Positions 31,232 through 41,785 are shown, numbered from the stretch's first letter. The stretch: 64,000 nt of DNA from Pseudo-nitzschia pungens (GCA_037355855.1 CM074767.1:1116001-1180000); one strand, 5' to 3'. Notes: a model not told the origin generated them from the sequence alone. Made by a program: numbers and translations.

Positions 31232-31501
31232 TTATTTCTTGGCCTCGTATTGTGCCGGCGTGTAGGCCTTCACAGAGAGGGCGTGGATTGAATTGTCCTT
31301 TAGTTCTGCGGCAAAGACTTCGTTGACGAGGCGATGTCGCTTCAAGAGAGGAAGCTTCTCGAATGCCGTCGAAACGACCGTCACGGTGACCTTTGCCCCT
31401 CCGTCACAGCCCCCGATCACCTCGCATTCCACGTGGGACGTCTCTCGCAGCGATTCCGCTTCGAGGCATTTCGTGCGAACAAAGTCTTCCGTGACTGCCA
31501 T
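31232..31501 (-). CDS. BolA2-like protein
   Basis: The frame extends upstream to an ATG at 31705, but the extra residues overlap intergenic-type repeats (GTAACCTTACCGG), and the start at 31501 (MAVTEDF) gives an 89-residue protein of normal BolA2 size. Conserved features are the GGCDGGAK loop with a Cys (position 32), VTVVSTAFE, LLKRHRLVN with R55-H56-R57, and SIHALSVKA with H73 near the C-terminus. BolA2 proteins bind CGFS monothiol glutaredoxins and a [2Fe-2S] cluster using the loop Cys or His and the invariant C-terminal His; they act in cytosolic/nuclear iron sensing and Fe-S trafficking. No targeting peptide is visible with the short start. Confidence 0.88.
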   Translation of the reverse strand: MAVTEDFVRTKCLEAESLRETSHVECEVIGGCDGGAKVTVTVVSTAFEKLPLLKRHRLVNEVFAAELKDNSIHALSVKAYTPAQYEAKK

Positions 31502-32067
31502 GGCACTAGTATCTTCTTGTTTTGTGCTGCAAATAGATGGACTGTGGTGAATCGATTGCACCTTTGCGGACTGGCCTGGCTTCTGTACCTTTGTTGTCGG
31601 AGGATGGGCGAAGTACCGTAGAAGTAAATAAACCTTACTTCTAATAGTAATGCTTCCGCACGTAGCAGTAACCTTACCGGTACCGGAACGAGTGCGACTG
31701 AACATCAACGACCCGTCTCACTGTGAACTCTAGTACAAAACGTACGGTACCAATACCGTAGTGAGAGAAGATCGTCCATACGTACGTACGATACTTATCA
31801 TACCTTTTCTAAAGTAAGGTTACTCGTAGTTTTCTTTTTTGAAGTTAATCTTACGGTTCGTACAGTAAGGTTAATTATGAACTCCTATGGGACAAAGGGC
31901 AAGAAAACATTGTAGTGTACTAGTAATTTTACTATTGTACGAAGAACCGTAAATCTTACCGTAATTACTTTGTACTTCTCAAGATTAGTAGTACTACGTA
32001 CTTCGTAACCTTTCTGTAATTCGTATCTTCTATGGTAAATCTTAATCATAAGTACGGTTAATTACCG
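31502..32067. other. Intergenic 5' flank of BolA gene, dense TAAGGTTA/GTAC motifs
   Basis: 31620-32065 is packed with GTAAGGTTA, GTAACCTTA, CGTACGGTACC and TAGTACTACG motifs. No frame is convincing. Confidence 0.5.
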
Positions 32068-32162
32068 TACTACAAAATTCCTAACAGCTGTCCGTTGGTT
32101 CTACGCGCCTGTGTACTAATTTCTACGTGGACTTGAGGACAGCTGTTAGGACCTTTGTGGTA
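32068..32162. mobile_element. 95-bp MITE copy B
   Basis: Inverted ends TACTACAAAATTCCTAACAG and the reverse of TACCACAAAGGTCCTAACAG, with TA at both outer ends. The length (95 bp) equals that of the copies at 35950 and 51788. The interior holds GGTTCTAC and ACTAATTTCTAC, shared with those copies. Confidence 0.85.
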
Positions 32163-32710
32163 TGTTGCAATGCACTAAACGGACGTTCGGAAAAACTCAT
32201 TGTGTAAGCATAAAAGGAAACATGCAATTCAATTTTCATTATCGCCCTCCCCGGACCCGTTACGTAAAGTTTCCTCCAAAAACAAAAAATCTTTTGGTCA
32301 TCGCCTATGTACACGTACCTGAACATACAACATACATATATAAATGTACAAGATGATACCAGCTTGTAGGAAGTAAAGTACGAAGACAATCAGGGAAGAT
32401 TTGAACAACAATGATGTCAAGAAAACGAAGTCGTTGAAGTAAGATCACGCACCTCTTTGAGGTCAATAAAAATAGAAGTACCGGTACGTAGTAGTAGTTC
32501 ATTTGTGCATACTGCCATTATTTAGCATAAGTGTGACAAACCCAATTCACGCTTCATCGTCAAACCAAAAACCACAAGATTTTATCGCTATCCGCAACCC
32601 GCAACATTCAATACCGTTGCAGATTGAAACCCCACACTCACACCCACTACTGAACCTCAATTGAACAGAAGAATCAGCATCACGAAGGAAGAATCGCATC
32701 TACAATCGTC
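32163..32710. other. Intergenic region upstream of the small membrane protein gene
   Basis: No gene recognised. The 130 bp before the start codon at 32711 are relatively C/A-rich, as expected of a 5' UTR. Confidence 0.45.
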
Positions 32711-33175
32711 ATGAGTGATCTCGCATATTATTTGTCACCTCGGAAACGTTTGGACACCCTCTTCATGGTCCACTCGTTGGTCTCTATTGTGGTCGGTGTG
32801 ATTGGTTTTTTCTTCCCCACTAGCATGGATTTTATTTTTCTGACTGAAACCGTCCGCGAGTTCTCTGTTGCCCGTGCCATAATCCGTCCCTTGAGCGCTC
32901 TCATTCTGGCCCAGGGATTAATAATTCATCGATCGCGGAAAATCAACGACGGGCAAATCAAGCGAGCCTTTGTCCAAGCTTACTTTATATGTTTCTTCAT
33001 GAGCACTCTTGCACTGATCTATGAACATATCTCCAATTCGGGCGTTGTGTCGGGAAAATTCATTGGCGTCATCCAAGTAATGTTCATGATTTTTTTGACG
33101 GCCGGATACGGATGGTTTACCTTCTTCCAACCGCCTTCGGTATTTCAGGGATTAGCCTTGAGACGGGGGTTATAA
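32711..33175 (+). CDS. Small four-helix integral membrane protein, unknown function
   Basis: 154 residues from an ATG. Four hydrophobic segments: about 18-36 (HSLVSIVVGVIGFFFP), 55-75 (IIRPLSALILAQGLII), 88-106 (FVQAYFICFFMSTLALIY) and 116-140 (FIGVIQVMFMIFLTAGYGWF). Loops are short and mostly basic on the side after helix 2 (HRSRKINDGQIKR). No signal peptide or catalytic motif. I do not recognise a named family. Confidence 0.75.
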   Translation: MSDLAYYLSPRKRLDTLFMVHSLVSIVVGVIGFFFPTSMDFIFLTETVREFSVARAIIRPLSALILAQGLIIHRSRKINDGQIKRAFVQAYFICFFMSTLALIYEHISNSGVVSGKFIGVIQVMFMIFLTAGYGWFTFFQPPSVFQGLALRRGL

Positions 33176-33893
33176 TGAAAAGGCCCAATGCGAGGTGTGC
33201 GAGTCACGGGCAGCGTTTTGTCATTATTTGACGTCTCGGTGCCCATTCGGAACCGCAGATCTATCATGAAAAATGGAAGTCGTTTCTTTGCCCAACGAAC
33301 AAAATGTTGCCCCTTACCTTTTGCCCTACTCGGCACCTTCCAATCTGAATGGGATGGACTCGAAACTATTAATGATCGAAAAGGTGTGGTCGCACCCGAA
33401 AATTACAAGAACTACTGTGTGTTTCACAATGTGTAAGCAAAATCTGTTAAGAATAGTCAATCCATTTATTTAATGTGATTTGGTTTGGCTTGATTGAGAT
33501 ATTGTGTAAAGACTGAATGCATACCAATGCCATTCTACCTGGTTGTCTTCGATATAACCAGATGAAGCAGAGATGAGAATATCATAAACGATGAAAATAA
33601 ACGACCGGGATACCAACTGCAAGTATAGAACGGAACAATCCCTCTAAAAGCTTGTATTGTCGGTTGTCACAGTAATGAATTATGCGTCAGATCAATTGAC
33701 CAATTCGCACGACCGACATCACATTTTCTGAAAAATGCGGCGATCGATTGTGACCGCGAGAAACAAATACATTCCATTTTTGGCTACCGGTACACTCTCA
33801 ATTCTGTTCATCCTATTATTTGATGTATTATTTATAAATTATTTAGTCCTATAATATGTTCTATGGGTTGTTCAAGTGATCCTAATTCATCTT
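33176..33893. other. Intergenic region between convergent genes
   Basis: AT-rich, without a recognisable gene or repeat. Confidence 0.5.
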
Positions 33894-34877
33894 TCACGCA
33901 AGAGATGCCCGACGGCGTATCCGTGGATCTTGAGCACGAAGATCATTCTCTTTTTTGTATATGAAAGCGACTTCTTGTGCGTCTAAACGGGCCCTGGCCA
34001 CGGCTTCTTCCATTGATTTCAGAGTGACCCACTTGTATAGCTGTGCAATCGACTCGGCGCAATGGACCCCCATCTCGTGCTGGTGTTTTTGTTCCAACAG
34101 CACCGAGTCCCACGCGCCGTATTTCATCCCATCCCGCTCTATCGGGTTCATCATGTACTTTTCGAGACCCCGGGTGCAATATTTTCTTCCGTTCGCAAAA
34201 CCTTTTGCATCTACCGAAGACACAAGAGCCAAGTTTTTCTGTTTCATTTTCTCGTACTCCTCTTCCTTGAACCAGAGGCGTTCTGGTTTGTCGGAGAGAG
34301 ATTTGGCGGGAACAATTTGTTGGACGTCAACGTTGTCGTTGAAAGTTATCGACCGCCTACGTTTGACGTGCTTTCCGCTGCCTGATGATAATTTGACCTC
34401 ACTGACAGCGCTCATTGAACTCCTTCTGGGCATGCGTCGGCGTTGGGGTTGAGGGGAAAATTCAAGAGATTCAGGGATGATTCCATCCTTGCTATCGTGC
34501 ACTAACGGAATTTTCTGAATCATACCGCTCATCTTGAGCAATCGGCGATTGTCTTTCGGATATTTTCTCCGACCTGTTCGTCCGTGGTAGCTCCTCACGG
34601 CGTCCTCAGGCGGATTAGCAGAGCCGCGATCAGGACTATCGCGATTATTATGTCTGGTAGTACTGGTACTCGTAGTATCTAGCGTATCGTCGTGCGAGCT
34701 TTCGGAACTCGTCTCAGATACAACATCAGCGTCTCCTTTTCTTTGCATGTGATGTGGCGTATAAACGGATAATTTTTGATCGATTCGTATCTTTATGCCA
34801 GAAGCCGAACCAACGCTGGTCGACATCCGGAGCCTATTCCATTTCCCTGAAATCGAGCGAGATAGTTTTGAAGGCAT
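33894..34877 (-). CDS. Conserved protein with RGLE motif, diatom-type family
   Basis: 327 residues from an ATG. The N-terminal 210 residues are basic and disordered. From about residue 175 there is a conserved block: ITFNDNVDVQQIVP, RLWFKEEEYEKMKQ, YCTRGLEKYM, AWDSVLLEQKHQHEMG and SIAQLYKWVTLKSMEEAV. The sequence of motifs (V-x-F, W(Y/F)xxxEY, CxRGLE, A.xAVLxEQxxQ, IAxxY) recurs in many unnamed diatom proteins that I recall; no function is assigned to them. No transmembrane segment or targeting signal is visible. Confidence 0.8.
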   Translation of the reverse strand: MPSKLSRSISGKWNRLRMSTSVGSASGIKIRIDQKLSVYTPHHMQRKGDADVVSETSSESSHDDTLDTTSTSTTRHNNRDSPDRGSANPPEDAVRSYHGRTGRRKYPKDNRRLLKMSGMIQKIPLVHDSKDGIIPESLEFSPQPQRRRMPRRSSMSAVSEVKLSSGSGKHVKRRRSITFNDNVDVQQIVPAKSLSDKPERLWFKEEEYEKMKQKNLALVSSVDAKGFANGRKYCTRGLEKYMMNPIERDGMKYGAWDSVLLEQKHQHEMGVHCAESIAQLYKWVTLKSMEEAVARARLDAQEVAFIYKKENDLRAQDPRIRRRASLA

Positions 34878-35949
34878 GGCGTCCTAGTTGAGAGCACTGA
34901 TAATGCAATTGTAATACTACGTATTTGGTCAATCTGAATTTATGAAATAATACTCTTACCGGTATGTCGGGACCCTCTACTTTCAATCAAGGACAAGCGA
35001 AGCTAAAGGGAAATATCTCTGACCCGCATTTGAGAAACTAAAAGGTAACCTTACTCGAGCGGAGGAAAGTCACCGTCCACGAATACCGGTGTTTTTCGCC
35101 ACTTCTTGCGACGTCACGTACGAGCATTATTACGGTAAGTTACCTTAGATGGACCTGCCATTTTTATTTTTGTTCTTCGTAAGATCGATAATGAAAAAAT
35201 CGATCTGGCTGTCCTTGAGGCTATTTTCAATTGAAAACAGATACTTTAATTTTTGATAAAATATGAATTAAGCTTTTCAACGGAAGATCAGAAAGCAATA
35301 TAAAAAGATTTGTCGGTTATACGTAGTCGTGAATATCACGATGGGCGTGTTGATTCCCTGTCTGAAATCAGCCTATATATACTTTGATTGAACTTCACTA
35401 CTCCCAGAGAGTTTCACAAGGCTTTTCATTAATAAGTCTTGAAAATTTATTATATTGCCTAAAGTGACCCATCCGTTCGCAGGAGGTTGAACATTAATTT
35501 TTTTGAAACATGCTGAATTTAGGGTTCGCAATGATGTTGCTTTTTAGCGCCGGAAAACTTCCGTAGAGCATGTACACGTACCGTACGTGTACAAATTCCT
35601 ATCACTTTGTGTTCAGTCGGAGTAACCTTAGTCTTGAAAGCAAACTAAGTAAGGTTACTGTACGAGTTAACTCGAGGATCGTCTGAATGTGAGACTCTCC
35701 ATCTCGAGAAAAACAAGTCGTATCACCATTCTACTTCGTAACTAAGGTTACTAGTACTAGTAACAATCGATTGAAATTTCTCTCTGAGCTTGGCAGCTGC
35801 TATCTGATGACAGATACATGTACTGCTAGCATTACCTTTTGCTTTTGGTACTCCACAGCAGCAAGACTGTCGCTTGGAGTCGATTGATCAACAAAGATAT
35901 TGACTGGGCGATTCTGCGGAGTTTTGGTCGTTGATTTTGAGGATTGAAA
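34878..35949. other. Intergenic region with a 23-bp palindrome
   Basis: TAAGGTTA/TAACCTTA motifs occur near 35045, 35620, 35650 and 35750. 35571-35593 is a perfect palindrome with 11-bp arms around one base (arm TGTACACGTAC). No gene recognised. Confidence 0.5.
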
Positions 35950-36044
35950 TACTACAGAATTCCTATCAGCTGTCCCCGGGTTTCAGTAGAAATTAGTAGT
36001 CGGGGACGTAGAACCCGGGGACAGCTGATAAGAACTTTGTAGTA
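35950..36044. mobile_element. 95-bp MITE copy C
   Basis: Ends TACTACAGAATTCCTATCAG and the reverse of TACTACAAAGTTCTTATCAG. The arms pair for about 33 bp through CTGTCCCCGGGTT. It lies in the opposite orientation to copies B and D, judged from the interior GTAGAAATTAGTAGT. Confidence 0.9.
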
Positions 36045-36472
36045 CAGTGAGGTTTACCGTACAAGTATTCGTAAAGAGGGGGAGGAGAAAGGGTGAGGAA
36101 ATATCACACAGCTACTACTAGTATTGTAGTAGTACTACTAGTAGTACTCCTTGTAGCGATTAGTAGTAGTAGTATTCTTTGCGTCCTACTACTCTGCCGT
36201 ACTATTATTTTGTTGTTCTTGCTTCGTCATGATATCACGCAGCACGTTATGTTGTGAAGTGTGTTGGTCGTCCGTTCATCTATCCGTTCACGAAAGGCCG
36301 TCCGTCCTCCCTCTCAATTTTCAACTTCCAAACATCATCATCATTGAAATCTCTGCGATCGAAGTCTGAAACAATAATCTGAAAAAATAATGAAAAAGTA
36401 ATGAAAAAGAAAACGGCAGAAATCTTCCAACAAGACTAGGAAAAAGAAAGGACAAAATACAACACGTCGATC
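36045..36472. other. 5' flank of SDR gene with TAG/TAC microsatellite
   Basis: 36110-36175 is a CTACTACTAG/TAGTAGTAC microsatellite. 36310-36470 is A-rich leader before the start codon. No gene. Confidence 0.55.
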
Positions 36473-38866
36473 ATGGGGGATACCAGCATGGAGGACGTTG
36501 CAATTGAGAAGCAGCCTTGTGTCGATGGCGCGGGGGATGCCAGTGGGAACGCGAATGGGAATGCCAGCAGCCATAGCGATGCGAACAACGGTGACAAAAG
36601 CAATCCCAGCAGCGTTCAGCTCCAATCCTATTTTCAATCCAAGGGTGTTTCCCCGAACAACATTGAAACAACGATCAAGGTGCTCACCGCCATTGCGGAC
36701 ATGGCGTCCAAGTCGAAACAGGCCTACATCCAAAAGAACAATCGAAAGAAAAACAACAGTTCGGCTACAAAGGACAACGACGCTGCTTCTGCTACCACTT
36801 CCAAAAAACGAAAGATAACCGACAATGCGGATGGGACTGGGAATGGGAATGAGGATGCGACAAACGAACACGACGATCCCATGGCTACCGACAACAGTAA
36901 CAAAAATGACGACGACGTCGTCACTCCCGAACAACTTCTGAACGACTACAAAAAATCCAAGGCGCTCCGCCCCCTCCGCAAGGTTCTGATGCAGTGCTGC
37001 GCCAAGATCGTGCAGCCGACGCTTTTCAACGGTCACGCCTCGCTGGATACATACCAAAACCACAAGGAGGGCCTAAGCCAGGTCAAGAAGCGAAAAATGG
37101 CCGAGAACGAGCAGCAAAAGAAGCACCTGGCCAACACCCTGCTACGGAAGGGACGAATCGAAAAACTCAATGCCAAGCTGCAAGACGGAGAAAACGAAGA
37201 ACTCGAAAAGTGGAAGAAGGCGGCGCAGCACGCACTCATGATCCCGGACGGCCATGTCGATACCATTGCTGCGGCGGCTCCACCGGTCATGGCAATCGAG
37301 AACGGCAGTAGCAGCGGCGGCATTGGCAGCGGCAGCTGCAGCGATGATCCCAAAAAAACCGCCACCGCGGCTCCCCCAGAGGTGACTACGGTAGACGAAA
37401 ACGAAAACGAAGACAAGGACAACGACAAGGACAACCAACCCACTGAGCTCCCCAAGCTGCGGTCATGTTACGTATGCAAGACTCGGTTCCGGATCCTGCA
37501 CCACTTCTACGACCAGCTCTGTCCGGACTGCGCCACCCTCAATTGGGCCAACCGGCACAAGACCCGTGATCTATCGGGCAAGGTCGCGGTCGTCACCGGA
37601 TCCCGTGTCAAGATCGGATACCAGACCTGCCTCAAGCTGCTGCGGGCCGGTTGCTTCGTGATTGCCACCACTCGTTTTCCGAACGCCGCGGCCGCCACAT
37701 ACCGGGCCGAAGCCGATTTCGACACCTGGAAGGACCGTCTCGAGATCTACGGGCTGGACCTCCGGGACGTAACCGGACTGGAGCTCTTTTGCCGGTATCT
37801 CCAGCACAAGCTGGGACCCACCGGGGGTCTGGATATTCTCATCAACAACGCTTGCCAAACGATCCGTCGACCGACGGCCTACTACCTGCCGGCCTGCGAA
37901 AAAGAGAAAAACTTGTGGCAGTCGTCCGATGATACCCACAAGGCCTTGCTGAAAGGCTGTCGGGAATACGAACAATTGCGAAGGCGCTTGCACCTCACGA
38001 ATTCGTCCGAAGGTGGCGGAAGCACCGGTGGCGGCTTGGCGACCCCCCTGTTGCTGGGCGGAAACGATTCCGGCGAGGCCGACGCTTCGGTAGCACCAGT
38101 CCCACCCCCGGATGGCCCCGCAGATGCTTCGGTTCCCGCCGATTCCACCGGTGTTCCGACCGATCCTTCGACCACGACGACTGCCGCCATGACAACGTCC
38201 TCGTCCACTGCCGGTGCTGTTGCGGTTGGTGCGGTGGAGACTCCGTTCGAAACCACCGGCATGAGCCACTCCGCCGCGGCATCGCAAATGATCCTCTGCC
38301 CGGAAGACGTCGGCTTGGACGATTCGGTCCTGCCCAAGGGACTCAGTGACATCAACGGACAGCAACTCGATCTGAGAACCACCAACTCGTGGTTGCTCAA
38401 GATGGACCAGGTCTCGACTCCCGAGTTGATGGAGTGCATGTTCGTCAACGCCATTGCACCGTTTGTGCTGAATTCCAGGCTCCAGCCGTTGCTGACGCAG
38501 CAGAGGGCCGGAAGCGAAACCGAACACCGTTACGTTGTCAACGTTTCCGCCATGGAGGGCAAGTTTTATCGGTACAAGATGGCCAATCACCCCCACACCA
38601 ACATGGCCAAGTCCGCTCTGAACATGATGACGCGAACGGCGGCGGAAGACCTGGCCAAGAATTATTCTGTCTACATGAACAGCATCGACACCGGATGGAT
38701 CAACGACGAGAATCCCTTGGAACGAGCCGCGAAAACCGCCAAGGTCAATAATTTCCAAACACCGATCGACGAGATCGACGCCGCCGCAAGGATTCTCGAT
38801 CCAATATTTTCAAACTCTCGGGTCTATGGAAAATTTTTGAAGGACTACCGCGAAACGGAATGGTAG
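36473..38866 (+). CDS. Atypical short-chain dehydrogenase/reductase with N-terminal zinc ribbon
   Basis: 797 residues from an ATG. Residues 1-150 are Asn/Asp/Ser-rich with a basic patch (KKRKIT) that could be a nuclear signal. A zinc ribbon follows: C332-x2-C335 ... C350-x2-C353. The Rossmann domain starts VAVVTGSRVKIGY, where T375-G376 ... G383 replaces the usual TGxxxGIG. Then come DLRDV, LDILINNACQTIRRP and, after an inserted low-complexity stretch of about 120 residues, VNVSAMEG and HPHTNMAKSALNMM with K713. The position four before that Lys, normally the catalytic Tyr, is T709. NSIDTGWINDENP ends the domain. The HPHTNMAK block is, as I recall it, conserved in a separate SDR subfamily of algae, amoebae and bacteria, so it is not simply a mutation. 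Substrate unknown. Confidence 0.87.
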   Translation: MGDTSMEDVAIEKQPCVDGAGDASGNANGNASSHSDANNGDKSNPSSVQLQSYFQSKGVSPNNIETTIKVLTAIADMASKSKQAYIQKNNRKKNNSSATKDNDAASATTSKKRKITDNADGTGNGNEDATNEHDDPMATDNSNKNDDDVVTPEQLLNDYKKSKALRPLRKVLMQCCAKIVQPTLFNGHASLDTYQNHKEGLSQVKKRKMAENEQQKKHLANTLLRKGRIEKLNAKLQDGENEELEKWKKAAQHALMIPDGHVDTIAAAAPPVMAIENGSSSGGIGSGSCSDDPKKTATAAPPEVTTVDENENEDKDNDKDNQPTELPKLRSCYVCKTRFRILHHFYDQLCPDCATLNWANRHKTRDLSGKVAVVTGSRVKIGYQTCLKLLRAGCFVIATTRFPNAAAATYRAEADFDTWKDRLEIYGLDLRDVTGLELFCRYLQHKLGPTGGLDILINNACQTIRRPTAYYLPACEKEKNLWQSSDDTHKALLKGCREYEQLRRRLHLTNSSEGGGSTGGGLATPLLLGGNDSGEADASVAPVPPPDGPADASVPADSTGVPTDPSTTTTAAMTTSSSTAGAVAVGAVETPFETTGMSHSAAASQMILCPEDVGLDDSVLPKGLSDINGQQLDLRTTNSWLLKMDQVSTPELMECMFVNAIAPFVLNSRLQPLLTQQRAGSETEHRYVVNVSAMEGKFYRYKMANHPHTNMAKSALNMMTRTAAEDLAKNYSVYMNSIDTGWINDENPLERAAKTAKVNNFQTPIDEIDAAARILDPIFSNSRVYGKFLKDYRETEW

Positions 38867-39240
38867 GCACGCATGCAGTGCCATGCTTTCCTCGGGAACA
38901 AGGCATATGTATTTCTTTCTTGAGTAACATATTATAGAACGAGACGCTACGGAGATGAAGCTACGGAGATGAACCATCAAATAGCTATCTAATTAAGGAT
39001 CTCATGCGAGGTTGATCAACATTGTTTGACCAACGTTGGACAGGTCCAATCCGGTCTTACAGTACGGAATGATATTAAGCAAGAAATATATGCTGACCAC
39101 GATCAAGCACACAGGGTCTTGCTTTATGCTTATGAACGGGAATCGTTCTAACACGTGTAGGGAATCGTATTTTTTCGGTAGGAATGTTTGTTCGGAACAA
39201 CGCTGGGAAGAATATCTCCACGATTGGGAACTGGATTCAC
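38867..39240. other. Intergenic region between convergent genes
   Basis: Contains a short direct repeat, CTACGGAGATGAA, twice at about 38946-38974. Nothing else recognised. Confidence 0.5.
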
Positions 39241-39891
39241 TCAATTCAGTTGTGCCATGATCTTGGATTCTACATGTTTGGATCTGACCACTCTGCTCAC
39301 TGGGTAAAACCTGCCATTGCAAGCAGGAATGCCACCAGTTTCCAAGTACTCTTGGATGATGCGGGAAGGTGGGACCCTTTTCCAAGAGCCTACGATCAGA
39401 CGAGCAGGGTTTCCTACGATGTCGGTTGTACATTGGAACATAGGCCCTACTTTCTCCTCTTTCAACAACGTTAGGGCCTTTTGCCCACACACGGGTGACC
39501 CACCTCCCGGCAAGCAGTGGTACTTCATCACTTTAGTCCACTGTTGGTCGTGGACAATGAGCTCTCTTGCTTCCATCTCCCTCTCGAACTGTTTTTCTGC
39601 ATTGTTGGTGTATGCGAGCAAGGTCATGTATTTATCTCTGGCATGCAACATTGGTCCGAGTCCGGCATCAAACATTCTCTTACAGAAAAGACCAATCGAA
39701 ATGTTTTCTTGGGAACTAACAGCTTGTTCACTACTGATTTCCCCACATATGTCACCGAGAGTTTTGTCGTCGGGTCCGATGCAAGCATTTACGTTCTCTG
39801 GGTACTTGCCCTGGTACTCTTCATACATTGCCTGAACAGAACTCGCAGAAGCAAGGAGGCAAACAACCGCGGAGATCATGGAGAACTTCAT
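39241..39891 (-). CDS. Secreted Cys-containing protein, unknown
   Basis: 216 residues from an ATG. Residues 1-21 are a clear signal peptide (MKFSMISAVVCLLASASSVQA). The mature chain has seven cysteines (NAC, DIC, LFC, YHC, PVC, FQC, PAC), no transmembrane helix and no low complexity. It ends near the bottom strand position 39241. The composition suggests a disulfide-bonded extracellular or vesicular protein. No family recognised. Confidence 0.75.
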   Translation of the reverse strand: MKFSMISAVVCLLASASSVQAMYEEYQGKYPENVNACIGPDDKTLGDICGEISSEQAVSSQENISIGLFCKRMFDAGLGPMLHARDKYMTLLAYTNNAEKQFEREMEARELIVHDQQWTKVMKYHCLPGGGSPVCGQKALTLLKEEKVGPMFQCTTDIVGNPARLIVGSWKRVPPSRIIQEYLETGGIPACNGRFYPVSRVVRSKHVESKIMAQLN

Positions 39892-41785
39892 TGTATTTAC
39901 TTGTTACTTTACGTTGTACCGTGTCGTGAATGTCGTGCTATATTGCTCAAGAAAAGATGGAATCGATTCGATTTCTTTTCAAACTCGCTTTGGATTTGGA
40001 TTGTGTGAACAACGGAACGAGCTGCTGCAGAAATACTCGTCCGCAGTGCTGCACGTATTCCATGGGAATGGTCTGTAGTTGAAGGAAACAAGAAGCACAT
40101 GCTTGAACGCTTGGTGTTCTCTTGAAGAAGACTTTGTTTCAACTTCAATCATTGGAATAATTGAACACGATGTTTATAGATCAATGGAGAATCAGGAACT
40201 ATTTTGTGAAAATAATCCTTCCATGCTCTTGTGGATTGTTCACTTTTCGGTACTGTATTGAGAGAAGAAGAGGTGCCTTAGAATGTTTGCAAAGGGAAAG
40301 CTTCAAAAGTATTGGAATCTACAACTTGGTCTCTTTCAAGTAGAATTCATACTGCCTGAGATCTAGTCTTACTACATATATGTCTATCGACGCGTGTGTG
40401 TAGAAGCAAAAGATGCGGTATTTCAATAATCAATATTGAAGATTGACTTGGGTGAAATACTAAGATTTATCGTCAAATAAAAGGTACACTATACGAGTGC
40501 TCGCTTCCTAAAAGACTTGGATACTTCTGTTCCAGAGTGATGAGCGTCAAATCTATACGACATCATACGGGCTTACTGCTTGTTCGAAGTAATTGAAAAG
40601 TTCTGTTCGATGGTACGTATACGCTTTCACAGAATTTTGCGAGCGCAAAACCGAAGCTTGGATACCGTAGTTCTCATTTTAATCAATCAATGTGATGTTC
40701 GATAAAGAATGTTTAAAGCTGTACTGGCATTGCGGAATAAAAATCGAGTGTTCTCTTTCTCCATGATCATCGTATGATCTTCGCTCTACAATTTTTTTGA
40801 ACGACAGACAGAATCGAGAAGGCAAGAGAATGCAAGACATGGCAAAAGAAAATATAAGCAAATATGTGTAGCGTGCCACAACGATTTCCAGGTGCAGACC
40901 GAATTTATTCCCCAACGATTGTGGTCATGCCTTACTAAACGTGATATTAGTCTATTGTGGGTTATATTTACGGTACATGGGAAAATCTCAAAAGTCAAAG
41001 GCAAAAGGAAGGACTAGCGAACACACGATGCGACCCAACGCCAGGGATCGAAAACAGAGAGTTGCAACATTTTCGAGCTATCAAGTCTTCCCCCCTAAAT
41101 GCTACCCACACTACTCCTTACGATCGATCAAACAACACAGCTGTTGTTTGCTATTATTTTAGACTCTCGTCTGGCGCATCGTTGTCGGACAAGCAAATGC
41201 GTCCAAATCCTTTTATCTTCTAGTAGCCATACCTCTCGCAAGATTTTCGAGCCACTGACCCGTGATTCGGTGCTGGTTAGCTTGATGACTACCATTTTCC
41301 ATTTGCTGCAGCCGCTGTCACGGTATCACTTGATTGAGAGAGTTGGGTATCATGCGTTCTCTTCTCAATCATTATGGCTACCGGTACTTCCATTTTTGAG
41401 AGATGGTCGACTCGATCCGAAGTTCGAAAAAATAATATTCTACTACTACTACTATTTTGGGAGGGCGTTTGCGCGAGTATGAAACTTCCGCGATCAAAAT
41501 ATTTTTTGAATCCTACTTCTTTACTATTGCCCAAATAGGTTGGAGCGCTGACAAGTGTGATACAATGTTGGCATTTGGATTTTGCTTCTCCGAAAATTCC
41601 CTCCCACATTCGAACATATCTACCGCACGTACGTAGTACGAAGTACTAAAAGAGCCGTTACAAGCGAACACAAAACATGCTTTTAGTCGAACAAAACACA
41701 CGACACAAACCACACAAAACTCTTTGGTTTCCATTTCCCAACCCACTCGGAAGGAAAAGGACCACTACATTCTGATACTTTTAAC
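39892..41785. other. Intergenic region; no gene seen
   Basis: About 1.9 kb with only short frames. 41440-41455 has a (CTA)n run. No RNA gene or repeat family was recognised. Confidence 0.5.

Noticed and set aside
37571..38758. 395-residue minus-strand open frame
   Set aside because: Antisense to the SDR gene; Gly/Arg-rich without domain content.
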